From Diadema setosum (taxonomy: Eukaryota > Echinodermata > Echinoidea > Diadematoida > Diadematidae): DNA of 64,000 nucleotides. The notes under the pieces were generated by a model, which was not told the origin of the DNA, did not search any database, and was given only the letters and a program-made list of their open reading frames with translations. Every line of letters begins with the position of its first letter. Position 1 is the stretch's first letter. Location: the NCBI GenBank assembly GCA_033980235.1, contig CM067077.1:1671501-1735500 (forward strand), given 5' to 3'. Position numbers and translations under genes: made by a program. This document shows, one piece after another, positions 23,792-35,940 of this stretch.

Positions 23792-24481
23792 TGTGACAGT
23801 GCACCTCAAAACGAACATAAAATCGCACACACTGATTTTGCGTGAGGACTGAAAATAAGTGAAATGGGTCAACCTAGCCGAACTTGACTTTTTCATATTT
23901 TCTGAAAGAGCGGGTCTTCTTTTACATTATACTAAAATTTGGTATCATAAAACGGGCAGGAAAGTATTTTTTTTTAGCAGTTTATCTCAACTTTTTTGGT
24001 AGAATAGTGTGATTAGATGTGCCTTTAGAATCCCCTTTTCATTTCTGAAACACCTTGTCCACACTCTTCACTTTCAACTCTAATAACTTTTGGAAGGATA
24101 GTGCTACTGCTTTGAAAGTTGGCATTAATTATGGACAGAATGTGTTAATGAGGCACGCTTAATTTCAGTTTAATCTGATAATCCCTTCATTGTTGTTACC
24201 CTGGTGGTTTACTTCCTGTTTTTTGTCCCATTCATCGCACAGCCAGCACGGTTTGGTAAAGATTAAGCGCTTGAATAGACACTGTACTTCAGAGCCTCTT
24301 TTCTCAGTTCACACTTTTCCTCAGTTTGTGCTTTCTTTCCAATATTTAGATAGGTTAGGAGAGTCCATTTGATTTGAGTTATACATCATTTTAAAGCTTA
24401 AAGTCTGCTCTTTTAGAATATGGTCTTAACCCAAAATTCATGTCTGGCGACTTTTTGTTTGTTTTGAGGTGCAGGGTCACA
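23792..24481. mobile_element. TGTGACC-type MITE, copy C
   Basis: ~690 bp, very similar to copies B and D, nested within the core of the fold-back element. Left end TGTGACAGTGCACCTCAAAA, right end GAGGTGCAGGGTCACA. TA precedes the left end. Confidence 0.85.
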
Positions 24482-25139
24482 CATACAGCATGAATGATCA
24501 TTTTGGACAGTGTTATTAGAACAATATACTGGAAAGTAATTTCGCACAACACATTTAAAAGCAACTTTGAGAAATTGCCGCCATGTCGGATTTCTGGGGG
24601 GGGGGGTGCTCGGATCAGAAGGGCTTTCAAGGACATGTACGGATCAGATATTATTACACATATGCCATCATCATTCACGTTTCGACAACAGCAGAGTAAC
24701 ATACAAGTACAAAAGCATATCTTTGATACAGAAGCATTTCTTTTTTAAATCAAAGATCGGGCCTTACTCAAACACTAAAATGAGCTCCAACCCCCCCCCC
24801 CAAAAAAAAAAAAAATAAATAAATAAATGAATAAATAAATAAACCTTCAATATGGTTTAAAGAAGGACAATATATATGATAGACAGCAATACAAGAAATT
24901 CTAGAAATATATCAAATTATTAATTAAGATTTGACTCTGACGCAACACACTAAAGGTATCGTTTACCATTGGAAGAGATATCACATTCGATTTATATGTG
25001 CAGGTTAGTTGTATCACAAAACATTCTACCATGTAAAAAAAAAATGTATATATGTAATGAAGCCTAAAACATACGGAGATATCATCATTTCTTTTCAAGA
25101 AACCATAACATTGATAACTGTTGACAGCTTAGTATAAAA
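24482..25139. other. No gene recognised
   Basis: Contains G-, C- and A-runs and an (AAAT)n microsatellite at 24810-24843. Confidence 0.5.
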
Positions 25140-26215
25140 AACTAGAAATGTCGCTACGGCGACTGGTATGCCTCCGCCATAATGCATGGTTCTCCTAATA
25201 GGTCTATAGTACAATGTCTTGACAATGTGTGATGACAGTTTCACACAATTGGCAAAATATTAAAATGACAGGTTTGCCACGAATCAATGTCTTGACAATG
25301 TGTGATGACAGTTTCACACAATTGGCAAAATACTAAAATGACAGGTTTGCCACAAATGTGCTGAATGTTCACTTTCCTAGAACTAGGTTCAATTTAATGA
25401 ATGATTAAAACGTGAGAGTGCAGGTATTTGGGGGAACTGATGATTTTTACTTGACTTTTGACCCTTTTATAAGTTTATGCATTGAGTAATTTTCAACGTA
25501 TTGAGAAAAAGTGTAATTTCAGTATCAAATGGTAAAATAGCATTATCTAAACCTGGCCTTTGACCTTTGACCTCACAGTTCCAAAGAGAATCACTGTCAG
25601 GTAGAACATGCATAAATATGTAAGTTTCATGATACCTTGAGTTACTTTCGAGATATGGAGGAAAAAGTGCAATTAAGCACTTTCACTTGACCTTTGACCT
25701 TTTGACTTTTGACCTTTTGGCAAAAACTTCCCACAGAATATATATTTGGTAATATATGCATACATCAAGTTAAAAAAAACAAACCTTCAGGCATTGCATA
25801 AATATAAGTAGTGATATTTTGAGGAGTTGTCCTTGACCTTTGACCCCCTGACCTTTAACCCATGACCCCCAACTTTCCTAGATAATCACTGCCCATCGGT
25901 ACAAGCATATATAAACGAAGTTCCATGACGATACCTTTAACCATTTGCGAGATATGGAGAAAAACATGAAATTTCAACCTTTTTTTTCACAAAATAATCT
26001 GTGACCTTTGACCTTTGACCCCATGACCCTAAAATCCAAACAAAGTATTATCCCCCAGGATATACCCTCATACCAAGTTTGATGTAAAACCACCACACGG
26101 TTCTTGACATATCGACAAAAACAAAACGGGACGGACGTCCGGACGTACGTACGGACGGACGGACGGACAACCCGAAAACATAATGCCTCCGGCCACTTCG
26201 TTGGTGGAGGCATAA
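25140..26215. mobile_element. Satellite-cored element, family 2 (GGAGGCAT ends)
   Basis: The left end has GGTATGCCTCCGCCATAAT and the right end TTGGTGGAGGCATAA, a short inverted pair (ATGCCTCCGCCA). The body repeats TGACCTTTGACC-type words (25555-25570, 25690-25725, 25830-25865, 26000-26020) and ends with a (GGAC)n/(GTAC)n microsatellite (26130-26168) then ACCCGAAAACATAATGCCTC. A second, interrupted copy is at 45770-46878. No protein. Confidence 0.7.
25211..25357. repeat. 73-bp tandem duplication
   Basis: Two near-identical units beginning CAATGTCTTGACAATGTGTG. Each contains the palindromic pair TGTGTGA...TCACACA. Confidence 0.85.
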
Positions 26216-26325
26216 AAAAATATCAGAACAATCTACTTTGAAATAACAACGATCAGCATCACCTGAGCTACCACTTGGTATGAAAAGTTAGTTTGCAGGC
26301 ACAAACTCTTGTTTGTCAAAAAAAA

Positions 26326-26417
26326 TCTGCGCGCACCAAGACTACTACACGCACCACTGGCACTGCTGCAAGCGTCAGTGCCAGTGGTGCGTGTAGTAGT
26401 CTTGGCGCGTGCAGACT
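26326..26417. repeat. Hairpin in the right fold-back arm
   Basis: The same ~40-bp stems as at 22666-22759 (CACGCACCACTGGCACT / AGTGCCAGTGGTGCGTG) with a few differences in the outer stem. Confidence 0.85.
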
Positions 26418-27348
26418 CTCTTTACGACCAACAAGGTCTTGTCACAGCTAAAGTGGACATTTTTACATAGTGAGTTTTCAAGTTTGAGACATTATAACTC
26501 CTGAACCGCAAGTGGTACTGACCCCTAAATTTCTCCAAATATTAATTATATGTTAAGCAAAATACTTAAAAACGTTTCAAGATAATCCTTCAGTCTTTTT
26601 CTGATTTATGCTGAATCAAGCATTTTCATGATTTTCCTTTTTTCAGAAAAATATCAAAAAATGAGTGTTTTAATCCTTATATCTCAATTCAGTTATAACA
26701 ATCGCCCACAAGAATGGTATCAACTTGTAGGAAATTTTATTCTCTTTCATATGACATCACATTTGTTGAAATCTGAAGTTTCTATCAAATTCTATCTTTC
26801 AAATAGCAAATTCAGTTAATATGGCGGCTATCTTGGACGCCATTTTGGATTTGGAGGCTTTCGCAACAAATTTTTTGAGGTAGACCAGTGGAATGTTGAT
26901 TGTTAAAATAAAATGTGAAAATAAGCATGGTCTACTTAGTTTGTAGAGAGAGTGGAACTTACTTGTTGAGTAAGCAAGTTTTTAGGGTTTGGCCCTCCGG
27001 TTATTATGACGTTTATTAATTTCGGGAGCTGCGTCTGGGGGCCATGTTGGATTTTCGCAATAAAAGAGAAACTGATTTTAATTCTAATTCACTGAATCTT
27101 ATTCCTCTTATTATTTATCATCAAATAGAATAAAAAAAACCATCCCCAGACAAATCTTAACCACAGAAGGCACTTTTTAGGTCCTCTGGCGGCCATTTTG
27201 GATATTTGGCGGCCAGCTTGGATTTGGGACGGATTTCAAGATGGCGCCGAAGCTTATTTTGTTAAGTATGGTCTAAAGTACCAGAATCAAGTGAGAAAAC
27301 CTTGACTGGAAAAAAAAAGGCAGTTTTTGCCTGGCTCTGCCCTGTCTA

Positions 27349-29089
27349 AGAGGAGAAGAATCTCGATGTTCTATTGCCTGTAGTGCAGATTTAGAATCAG
27401 TTAATATCAACACAGGTGTTTGCATTATATGGTTCACTTCTAACCATTCAAGGGCCATTAGGATGGCTATAAGTTCCGATCTGTGTACTGAAACGGGAGG
27501 GATCCGGAACGCTTTACCATATTTATATTCCGGTTCATAGAAAGCAGAAGAAGATACTTTGTTCTCTTGTTTGGAAGAAATACATCCGTATAAATCATTA
27601 AAAAAAAATCCTTTCATTATCAATATACTCTAACATCATCGCCCTCAATTCGTACTCATTAACATCTTTCTTATTGGCTATCCTTTTCTGAATATCATAA
27701 GAAGTATGTGGTACAACCAAGTGCCAAAAAGGAATACCTCTGATACAACCGTCAAAATTTTCGATGGTTTCATCTAAGGTAGTGATTCTCATTGCACTTG
27801 GTTCTCTGCCAGCTTTCCACTGAAATGTTTCATATTGCCAGCAAAATAACAGGAGTGATTTTAAAGGATAATCTGCATTTTGCGCTTGAATGTGGAATTT
27901 AAATGAATCAGTAAGATACTGTCTTCGTAAATCCAGGGGCATCTCCCCACACTCTATTTGGAGTGCATCAGTTGAGGTAGCTATAGCGGCTCCTATAATA
28001 ATCTTCAAACATTGATATTGAATTGATTGCAATCTATGCTTTTGACATTTAGAGGCTGAATCATATACAATACACCCATAGTCCAAAATAGATCGAATAA
28101 GTGCTATGTTAACTAAAAGTAGTGTTGCTGTATCAGCACCCCAGTCAGTGCCAGCTAAAATCCACAGCAAATTCATTCTTTTCCTACATTTTGTTATAAT
28201 TGATTCTATACTACGCTTCCAAGTTAACTTAAAATCAAACCACACCCCGAGATATCAAACCTCCTTTTTAACTTCCATGGGCTCATCACATAATCGAATA
28301 CATACCTTTGGTATTCTTCTGTTGCTAATGTATGCAACAGCGCATGATTTCTTCCTAGATAATATTATGCCCCAATTATGGCACCATTCAGATATAAAAT
28401 CAAGACCTGTTTGAACTTCCTTCACACAAAAATCAAAATTTTTATTTACACACAATATCACTACATCATTAGCATACAAGGAGACACTAACCTTATTTAA
28501 TCCATCATTCCAATCACTCAGCATTATGTTTAATAATGTCTGGCTGATAACACTGCCTTGATGTAGACCATAATCAGACACAAATGTATCAGACAAAACA
28601 TTGTTAAGCTCAACTTGAATTGTTCTATTATTAAAAAAAAACCCTGCGTATCCATGTAATAATTCTTCCACGGAAACCTATCTTTTGCGTCTTATAAATA
28701 ATTGCTTCTCTGTACAACACATCAAAAGCTTTTTCAAATTCCAAAAAACAAGATATAACATATTCCTTACTTACCAAACCTTTATGTACATCATTTTCTA
28801 AGCTAACAATCACGTCCATTGTGCTTCTATGTCCTCTAAAAGCAAATTGATTACAGGATAATATCTGACATTTCTCTATTATCCACAACAATCTGATATC
28901 AATTATACTTTCCATCAATTTACACATCACCGATGTCACAGATATTGGTCTGTTTGACGAGGGTTTTGATGGGTCTGAATTTCGTTTCAGAATCGGGCAA
29001 TGATTGAATGGGTCCATGCTTGTGGCAGCACAGATGTTTTCCAGATAAGATTGAAAATTCGTAGCAAATTCGTAGCACATTCGTAACAA
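27349..29089 (-). pseudogene. LINE, RT and start of RNase H (I/Jockey-like)
   Basis: Minus-strand frames in order: 29089-28631 with reverse transcriptase fingers and palm (ILKRNSDPSKPSSNRPIS, then FLEFEKAFDVLYREAI); 28671-28255 with QGSVISQTLLNIMLSD and the catalytic box LYANDVVIL, where the usual A-D-D reads A-N-D; 28245-27598 with the thumb/connection region (TDWGADTATLLLVNIALIRS, LDYGCIVYDSAS); and 27623 to ~27349 with the start of RNase H (VHRSELIAILMALEWLE, then ILTDSKSALQAI). The frames are separated by frameshifts and stops and the palm is mutated, so the copy is inactive. RNase H breaks off exactly at the fold-back element and resumes at 21735. The 5' end is truncated near 29089. Confidence 0.85.
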
Positions 29090-29117
29090 TTCCTAGAAAA
29101 TTCGTAGCAAGTGAGAG

Positions 29118-29556
29118 GAAAATCCGGCTGAAATACCATCGGGAAGGATCAAAGGGACTTTGGCTTCCTGGCGGGAAAGTCTTTGATTGGCTGAATGGGT
29201 CACGGTAGGTAGGGAGGTCAAGGTTTAGTGCGCAGAACCATTCCTGTGTGTGGGGTTGTCACGGTTAGCTTCACACATTGTAATGGTTGTCTAACTGTAA
29301 GTATCAATTAGGGCCACTATAGTGTGGGGGTCTGAGGGGTGTTTAATAATCAGCCTGCTTGTCAAGTAGAGTTAGCCAGATATTGCTCAGGAGGAGGCCA
29401 TTATCCTGTGTGCAGCCAACCGTAACAACCCACACACACAGGAAGTGACTCTGTGCACTCAACCTTGACCTCCTACATACTGTGACCCGTTCAGCCAATC
29501 AAAGTCCCTTTGATCCTTCCTGAGGGTATTTAACCCGGATTTTCCTCCCTCTTGCT
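29118..29556. repeat. Small fold-back repeat
   Basis: Arms of about 150 bp (29118-29275 and 29409-29556): GAGGAAAATCCGG / CCGGATTTTCCTC, GGATCAAAGGGACTTTG / CAAAGTCCCTTTGATCC, AGGTCAAGGTT / AACCTTGACCT. Iterated ATTCGTAGCA words lie just left (29058-29108). Confidence 0.75.
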
Positions 29557-29690
29557 CATTCCCTTGAAAATGGCGAGAACATGCTTGCCGAAACGTCGGG
29601 ATTGGGTAGGCCCTTTTCAGGGTCATTCACATACTCCAGAAAAGAAAAAAAAAATACGTGGTGCACCGTGAAACCTCATACCACCCAAAG
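29553..29690. repeat. Right arm of inverted repeat bracketing the split LINE
   Basis: Inverted copy of 20870-21012, including GCTTGCCGAAACGTCGGGAT and GGGTAGGCCCTTTTCAGGG. An A-run (29642-29653) interrupts the match. Confidence 0.75.
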
Positions 29691-30059
29691 AAACATGCAA
29701 TTTTCATACAGAAAAATAAAGAGATACTGAAGGGAAAACCGCTAGCATTCAATCAAAGTCATTTTTCTCGTCAGCATAAAATACATAGGTTAAGAACACA
29801 GCCACTCTTGTCTACAGCTTGGGATCCTATAGTAAATCGACCAAAAAAAAAAAAAAAGAAGAAGGTAAGCCCACTGGAAGTTAAAAGGCATTTTGGATTT
29901 TTTTTTCAAAAAATCGTTATTGAATGTCAGCCCAAGCCCAGAGATTGCTACATACCAGTTCTACATTCTAGAAAAAAAAAGTATATTATAGGCAGACAAT
30001 CAAGAGCTGACAGGAATATTACTTTCACGAACATTATTCAACATTTTCCTTGAAAGAAT

Positions 30060-30790
30060 CATGGCAGATGCGCTTGAGAAACACGAACACATAGTAAGCA
30101 TTAGTGGCAGACTAATTGCTAACCTACATTTTGCTGACGACTATAATTATGGACTTGCAGCCAGCTAAGACTAATAAGGAACATCAGCAGCTGACGTCAT
30201 GGAGATAAACCCAGAAAAACAAACAAACATCAAGTCAAAGAAAGCTGATAGTTTCAAAAGAAATGTCAAGATGAAAGACCACAACCTTAAGGAAGTGACT
30301 AACTCCAAACATCTCGTGATAAATTATGGGTCAAAGGGGATATAGTTGATACAATACGCAAGTAGAATCAGCACTGACCAAACTAAAAAGGACAGTATGG
30401 TCACCAAAACAGAAGACTCAATCAGTTCGGTCTGTAGTCACAGCAACATATACGTATATGAAACATGGACCCTTACAGCTGAACTGGAGCGAAAAAAAAA
30501 AATCAAACTTGTGAAATGAGATGCCACAAGAAAATCTTATAGGCCTACATCACATTCAGGGATAGAATAACAAACAAAGAAGTCCAAATCAATTTGAAAT
30601 TGGGTCAGAGAAGCGATTGGACCACTTCATGACGTCCTCTCCATCGTCAAGATCAGGATATTGAGATGGTGCGGTCACGCTACACGAACAACAGGACTTA
30701 CAAAGACCATTATGCTGGTACGATAGCATCAATGAACAGGTGCAGCTACCTCTCGCCATTACTGAGATTACCGCAGGACAGATACAGCTG
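30060..30790 (+). pseudogene. Decayed LINE reverse transcriptase (RTE/CR1-like)
   Basis: Plus-strand translation with several frameshifts gives ISGRLIANLHFADDYNYGL (the FADD palm box), then MEINPEKQTNIKSKKADSFK, SKHLVINYGSKGD, ALTKLKRTVW, GPLQLNW and EMRCHKKIL, in the order found in endonuclease-reverse transcriptases of RTE-type elements in marine animals. Stops and frameshifts show it is dead. The 5' half is missing. It is unrelated to the minus-strand LINE at 27349-29089. Confidence 0.65.
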
Positions 30791-31343
30791 GAAGAACATT
30801 TGTCAAAACATATTTTCTATCAAGTGAATTTCAAATACAGGTTGAAGAATAGACGGGGATTCTTACAAATACTAGCGAAAAAAAGTTTTGGTTTCTGTTT
30901 TCGTAAAATCCTGATTCTTGAAAAACCTCTGAAGGGTAAGAGCAAAGACAGTCTTGTAGCGCATGAAGAACAGGCCCAGTGTCTCAGAGCAAAAAGTGTG
31001 GAAATGTAACATGTTTGAGTGCAGAGAATACCCAATGAATGATTGTGAATTCTTGATGATTAAAATAATGTTACACAAGAGGGAGAGGGAAAGAGAGAAA
31101 TAAAGACGGAGGAGAGACAGAGAGAGAGAGGGAGAGGGAGAAAGAGTGACAAGGATATCCACTATTAGTTCATGCAGTACTTCTGTCAGTCGCGAGTTTG
31201 ATCCACTCGTGTAGCATGTCTTGTTTGCTCGAAAATGGTACAAAAATATATATATTTGTAGTCATAAAACTTCCCGTTAAATTTCGATAAAATTGTAGAT
31301 TATCATGCAATACACACTAATACCGTAGAGGTGTGCTTTAATT
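30791..31343. other. No gene; GA-rich stretch
   Basis: A purine-rich (GAGAGG)n stretch lies at 31078-31145. No gene is recognised. Confidence 0.5.
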
Positions 31344-32034
31344 TGTGACTTTGCACCTCAAAAGGAACATAAAGTCGCACACACTGATTTTGCGTGAGGA
31401 CTGAAAATAGATGAAATGGGTCAACCTAGCCGAACTTGACGTTTTCATATTTTCTGAAAGAGCGGGTCTTCTTTTACATTATGCTAAAATTTGGTATCTT
31501 AAAACGGGCAGGAAAGTGTGTTTTTTCAGCAGTTTATTTCGAACATTTTTGGTAGAATAGTGTGGTAAGTTGTGCCTTTGGAATCCCTTTTTCATTTCTG
31601 AAAAACCTTGTCCACACTCTTCACTTTCAACTCTAATAACTTTTGAAAGGATAGTGCTACTGCTTTGAAAGTTGGCATTAATTATGGACACAATGTTTTA
31701 ACGAGGCATGCTTAATTTCAATTAAATCTGACAATTCCTTCATTGTTGTTACTCTGGCGGTTTACTTCCTGTTTTCTGTCCCATTCATCGCACAGCCAGC
31801 ACGGTTTGGTAAAGATTAAGCGCTTGTATAGACACTGTACTTCAGAGCCTCTTTTCTCAGTTCACACTTTTCCTCAGTTTGTGCTTTCTTTCCAATATTT
31901 AGATAGGTTAGGAGAGTCCATTTGATTTGAGTTACACATCATTTTAAAGCTTAAAGTCTGCTCTTTCAGAATATGGTCTTAACTAAAAATTCATGTCTGG
32001 CGACTTTTTGTTTGTTTTGAGGTGCAGGGTCACA
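31344..32034. mobile_element. TGTGACC-type MITE, copy D
   Basis: Left end TGTGACTTTGCACCTCAAAA, right end TTGAGGTGCAGGGTCACA. Closely similar throughout to copies B and C. Confidence 0.85.
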
Positions 32035-32778
32035 TTTGGTATTTTGTTATTGTTTTAATCGAAGAGATGTTTAAGAAGGCAAAATTTCAATCATTGTTCA
32101 CCAACCGTTTTATAGCATTCGTCTCGAGAATCCGGTGGGACCACTGAGTGAAGGTCTCGACTCAGATCAAAGACCACGATGTATATAGCCCTCCACGTTA
32201 AAAACACCTGCATAACAGAAACAGGGACAGAAAACAAACCAACATATTATGAGTGACTATTCTTCAAGCCATGAGTAGGACGCGTGGTGAAAGAGAGTAC
32301 CATGACCGTGGTTTAATACTAGTAAGAATTAACAAAATGCTACAATAATGTTCTAGTTAGTGTCTACCAATTTTCAATGAAATCTGGTTTCCAGGCATGA
32401 ACGTTTTCATCACAGAACGACATTCAAATCAATAGTTTATTTCCATTAAAAAAAAAACTGAACAAAAATACGATACAAAGCAGAGCATGTGTCAATTTTA
32501 TTTAGCTGGAAAGGAGAGTTCATAAAACACAATATTCAAGAATGCACACTTTGCCACGATGCAAAAAGAAGAAGAAGTGATCATAACGATGGAAAGGAGT
32601 GTTCCATTAAAAAGCCAATTTTGCAGGACGTGGAACACTGACATGAAAACAACAGCAACACCAATATACCAATAAAATGTATTTACATTACATTCATCAA
32701 CATTGTACATTTAATCTTTGCTATTTATGATGTTGATAATATAACCATACTATCAACAATATTTGTTTCAGAATGTAA
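32035..32778. other. No gene recognised
   Basis: A+T-rich spacer. The one frame of 70 codons has no domain. Confidence 0.45.
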
Positions 32779-34609
32779 ACAAGGAAAAGTAGAAATTACG
32801 CGGTGCGTAATATATGTGACTCTGCACCTCAAAACAAACAAAAAGTCGCCAGACATGAACTTTTAGTTAGGACCATATTCTGAAAGAGCAGACTTTAAGC
32901 TTTAAAATAGTGTATAACTCAAATCAAATGGACTCTCCTAACCTATCTAAATATTGGAAAGAAAGCACAAACTCAGGAAAAGTGGGAACTGAGAAAAGAG
33001 GCTCTGAAGTACAGTGTCTATTCAAGCGCTTAATCTTTACCAAACCGTGCTGGCTGTGCGATGAATGGGACAAAAAAAAACAGGAAGTAAACCACCAGAG
33101 TAACAACAATGAAGGGATTATCAGATTAAAGTAAAATTAGGCACGCCTCATTAACACATTCTGTTCATAGTTAAAGCCAACTTTCAAAGCAGTAGCACTA
33201 CCTCTTCAAAAGTTATTAGAGTTGAAAGTGAAGAGTGTGGACAAGGGTTTTCAGAAATGAAAAAGGGATTCTAAAGACACACCTAATCACACTATTCTAC
33301 CAAAAATGTTCGAGATAAACTGCTAAAATAACACACTTTCCTGCCCGTTTTATGATACCAAATTTTAGCATAATGTAAAAGAAGACCCGCTCTTTCAGAA
33401 AATATGAAAAAGTCAAGTTCGGCTAGGTTGACCCATTTCACTTATTTTCAGTCCTCACGCAAAATCAGTGTGTGCGACTTTATGTTCGTTTTGAGGTGCA
33501 CGGTCACATATGTCCCCGCCGGAAGTAGCATTTAGTAGCAAAATGTACAATATAGGTAAAAAGATCAAGGTCAAAGGTCAAAGAAGTCTAAGGTCAAAAT
33601 TCTATGTAGAAGTTTTGAAGCCCTCACCTAGTGCCATCACATAAAGCAAACGGAATCGAAATCGGGTTAGAAATGGCGAAGGAGTAGCATTTTGTAGCCA
33701 ATGTACAATATAGGTAAAAAAAATCAAGGTCAAAGGTCAAAGAAGTCAAAGGTCAAAATTCTGTGTAGAAGTTTTGAAGCCCTCACCTAGTGCCATCACA
33801 TAAAGCAAACGGAATCGAAATCGGGTTAGAAATGGCGAAGGAGTAGCATTTGGTAGCAAAATGTACAATACAGGTCAAAAATCAAGGTCAAAGGTCAAAG
33901 AAGTCAAAGGTCAAAATTCTGTGTAGAAGTTTTGAAGCCCTCACCTACGTTGTAGTGCCATCACTTAAAGCAAACGGAATTGAAATCGGGTTACAAATGG
34001 AGAAGGAGTAGGATTTTGTAGCAAAATGTACAATATAGGTCAAAAATCAAGGTCAAAGGTCAAAGAAGTCAAAGGTCAAAATTCTGTGTAGAAGTTTTGA
34101 AGCCCTCACCTAGTGCCATCACATAAAGCAAACGGAATCAAAATCGGGTTAGAAATGGCGAAGGAGTAGCATTTTGTAGGCAATGTACAATATAGGTCAA
34201 AAATCAAGGTCAAAGGTCAAAGAAGTCAAAGGTCAAAATTCTGTGTAGAAGTTTTGAAGCCCTCACCTAGTGCCATCATATAAAGCAAACGGAATCAAAA
34301 TCGGGATAGAAATAGCGAAGGAGTAGCATTTTGAAGCAAAATGTACAATATAGGTCAAAGGTCAAGGTCAAAGGTCACAACTGAAATTCTGTATAGAAGT
34401 TTCAAAGCTCCCATGTAGTGCTATCATATAAAGCAAACAGAATCAAAATCGGGTTAGAAATGGCGAAGGAGTAGCATTTTGAACATTTTGATCACACACG
34501 GACGCACGGACGGACGCACGGACGCACGGACGGACACACGGACACACGGACACACACACGTACAGAGCCCGTTTCATAGTCCCCTGCTCGAACTCGTTCG
34601 GCGGGGACA
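32779..34609. mobile_element. Satellite-cored element 1, second copy, split by a MITE
   Basis: The first ~36 bp (AAGTAGAAATTACGCGGTGC...) are at 32779-32814; the rest resumes at 33509 (TATGTCCCCGCCGGAAGTAG) and runs to GTTCGGCGGGGACA at 34609. The core has about six ~160-bp units and ends with a (GGACGCAC)n tail (34499-34555). The MITE at 32815-33508 separates the two parts. Confidence 0.8.
32815..33508. mobile_element. TGTGACC-type MITE, copy E, with an empty site elsewhere in the window
   Basis: Same family, inverted relative to copies B-D. Comparison with the uninterrupted junction at ~9960-9980 shows exactly one extra TA, which defines the ends (TGTGAC...GTCACA) and a TA target duplication. 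Confidence 0.9.
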
Positions 34610-34653
34610 ATAACAAACATTGTAAAATAACAATTTCATGGCACTGACACTAT

Positions 34654-35352
34654 TGTGACCATGCATCACAAAACCAACAAAAAGTCGCCAGACATGTATT
34701 TTTTTTTTTTTTTTAAGTAGGGTAGATTCTGAAAGAGCAGAATAATATAAGCTGTAAAATGGTGTATAACCCAATTCAAATGAATTCCCCCAAACCCCTA
34801 TCTAAATACCGGAAAGAAAGCACACACTCTGCAAAAGTGTGACTTGAGAAAAGAGGCTCTGAAGTACAGAGTCTTTACTTAGCCGTGCTAGCAATGTGAT
34901 AAAAGTGACAAAACACCGGATGTAAACCACCGGATCAATGACAATAATAGGGATTATCAGATTAAGCTGAAATAGAGCATTGCACCTGACCGTGATCAAT
35001 GCTAACTTTCAAAGCAGTAGCATTATCTTTTCAAAAGTTATTCGACTTAAAATTGAAGAGTGTGCACAGAATTTCAAGAAATGGAAGAGGGTCTCTAAAA
35101 CATACTTAACATTCTTCTCCCCCACCCCTTCCCCCCCCCCCCACAAAAAAGGGATGTAGAGAAACTGCTGAAAACGCACTTTCCCATTGATGTTAGAATC
35201 CCAAACTAAATAATACTGCAGAAGAGTAGGACTTTCAGGAAACATGAAAATCTCAAGATTGAATTAATTGGTTGACCCATTTCACTATTTTTGAGCCGTC
35301 ATCTAAAATCAAAGGATAAGACTTCTCGTTGGTTTTGTGATGCACGGTCACA
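34654..35352. mobile_element. TGTGACC-type MITE, copy F
   Basis: Left end TGTGACCATGCATCACAAAA, right end GTTTTGTGATGCACGGTCACA. Same subfamily as copy A and more diverged from copies B-E. Confidence 0.85.
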
Positions 35353-35940
35353 TTTAGACGTGTTTACAAAGATTTTTTTTTTTTTATATCCAAGTGATGT
35401 TTTATTTGGTGCTCAACATTCTTGATGTAATCACAGCTGAGAGATACATGACAAAGAATAAATTTTGTTCAACTTCTTGATTACACATGCACATTTTTGT
35501 CTTGAGGTATGCTGTCTGTGTGGGTTTATAATGGAAAGAAATGCCATTCTGTACCAAATGTAGTGACACCAAATGAGAATAGCGCTGGCTCAATGGGTCA
35601 GCGAACAACACATTAGAGTAAAAATCTCCTAACACAAAATGGCTGTCCGAGCCACGAGAGCTTCCGAATGGAAGCACACTCTCAGTGTGCATGCGCATGA
35701 AGAGAGGCCAAAAGAGCCACGCGTCTTCTGGCCTCTCTCCTCCAATCACCGCAGCTCGCGGTTAACAATGTTTGCGTATGATGTGTACACACACGTGTCT
35801 CAGTGGCAGCAATGTCCCACACGTTTATGGCTATAGCACCGAGTCTGGCATCGCCCAATTGCTCGGTCGCTCGGGAGATTACGAAATAACGCACCGTTAG
35901 GGGGGACGATCGTCCGACTCTAATTAGTCTGGGTGTCAAA
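35353..35940. other. No gene recognised
   Basis: A 115-codon minus-strand frame (35402-35749) has no domain I recognise and no splice context. An inverted GAGAGGCC pair lies near 35702 and 35740. Confidence 0.4.

Larger units (their letters stand above)
21738..27346. mobile_element. Giant fold-back (long inverted repeat) element inside a LINE
   Basis: The arms are ~1.12 kb (21738-22863 and 26221-27346) and inverted to each other. The outer ends are GACAGGGCAGAGCCAGGC... and its complement, with TA on both sides (21736-21737, 27347-27348). Arms contain AAGATGGCCGCC/AAAATGGCCGCC words and a strong internal hairpin each. The ~3.3-kb middle has no transposase and is made of other repeats (MITE at 23792-24481, GGACGG-tailed repeat at 25140-26215). 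It is a non-autonomous element of unknown superfamily; removing it with one TA leaves the LINE frame open across the site. Confidence 0.8.

Noticed and set aside
4661..33109. A recurring 60-61-codon frame (LVKIKRLNRHCTSEPLFS) at 4661, 24190, 31743 and 32924
   Set aside because: All lie at the same position of the TGTGACC MITE. Conservation follows repeat identity, the frame is broken in the older copies A and F, and no domain is present.
35402..35749. 115-codon minus-strand frame as a gene
   Set aside because: No domain, no splice signals, no composition difference from the surroundings.
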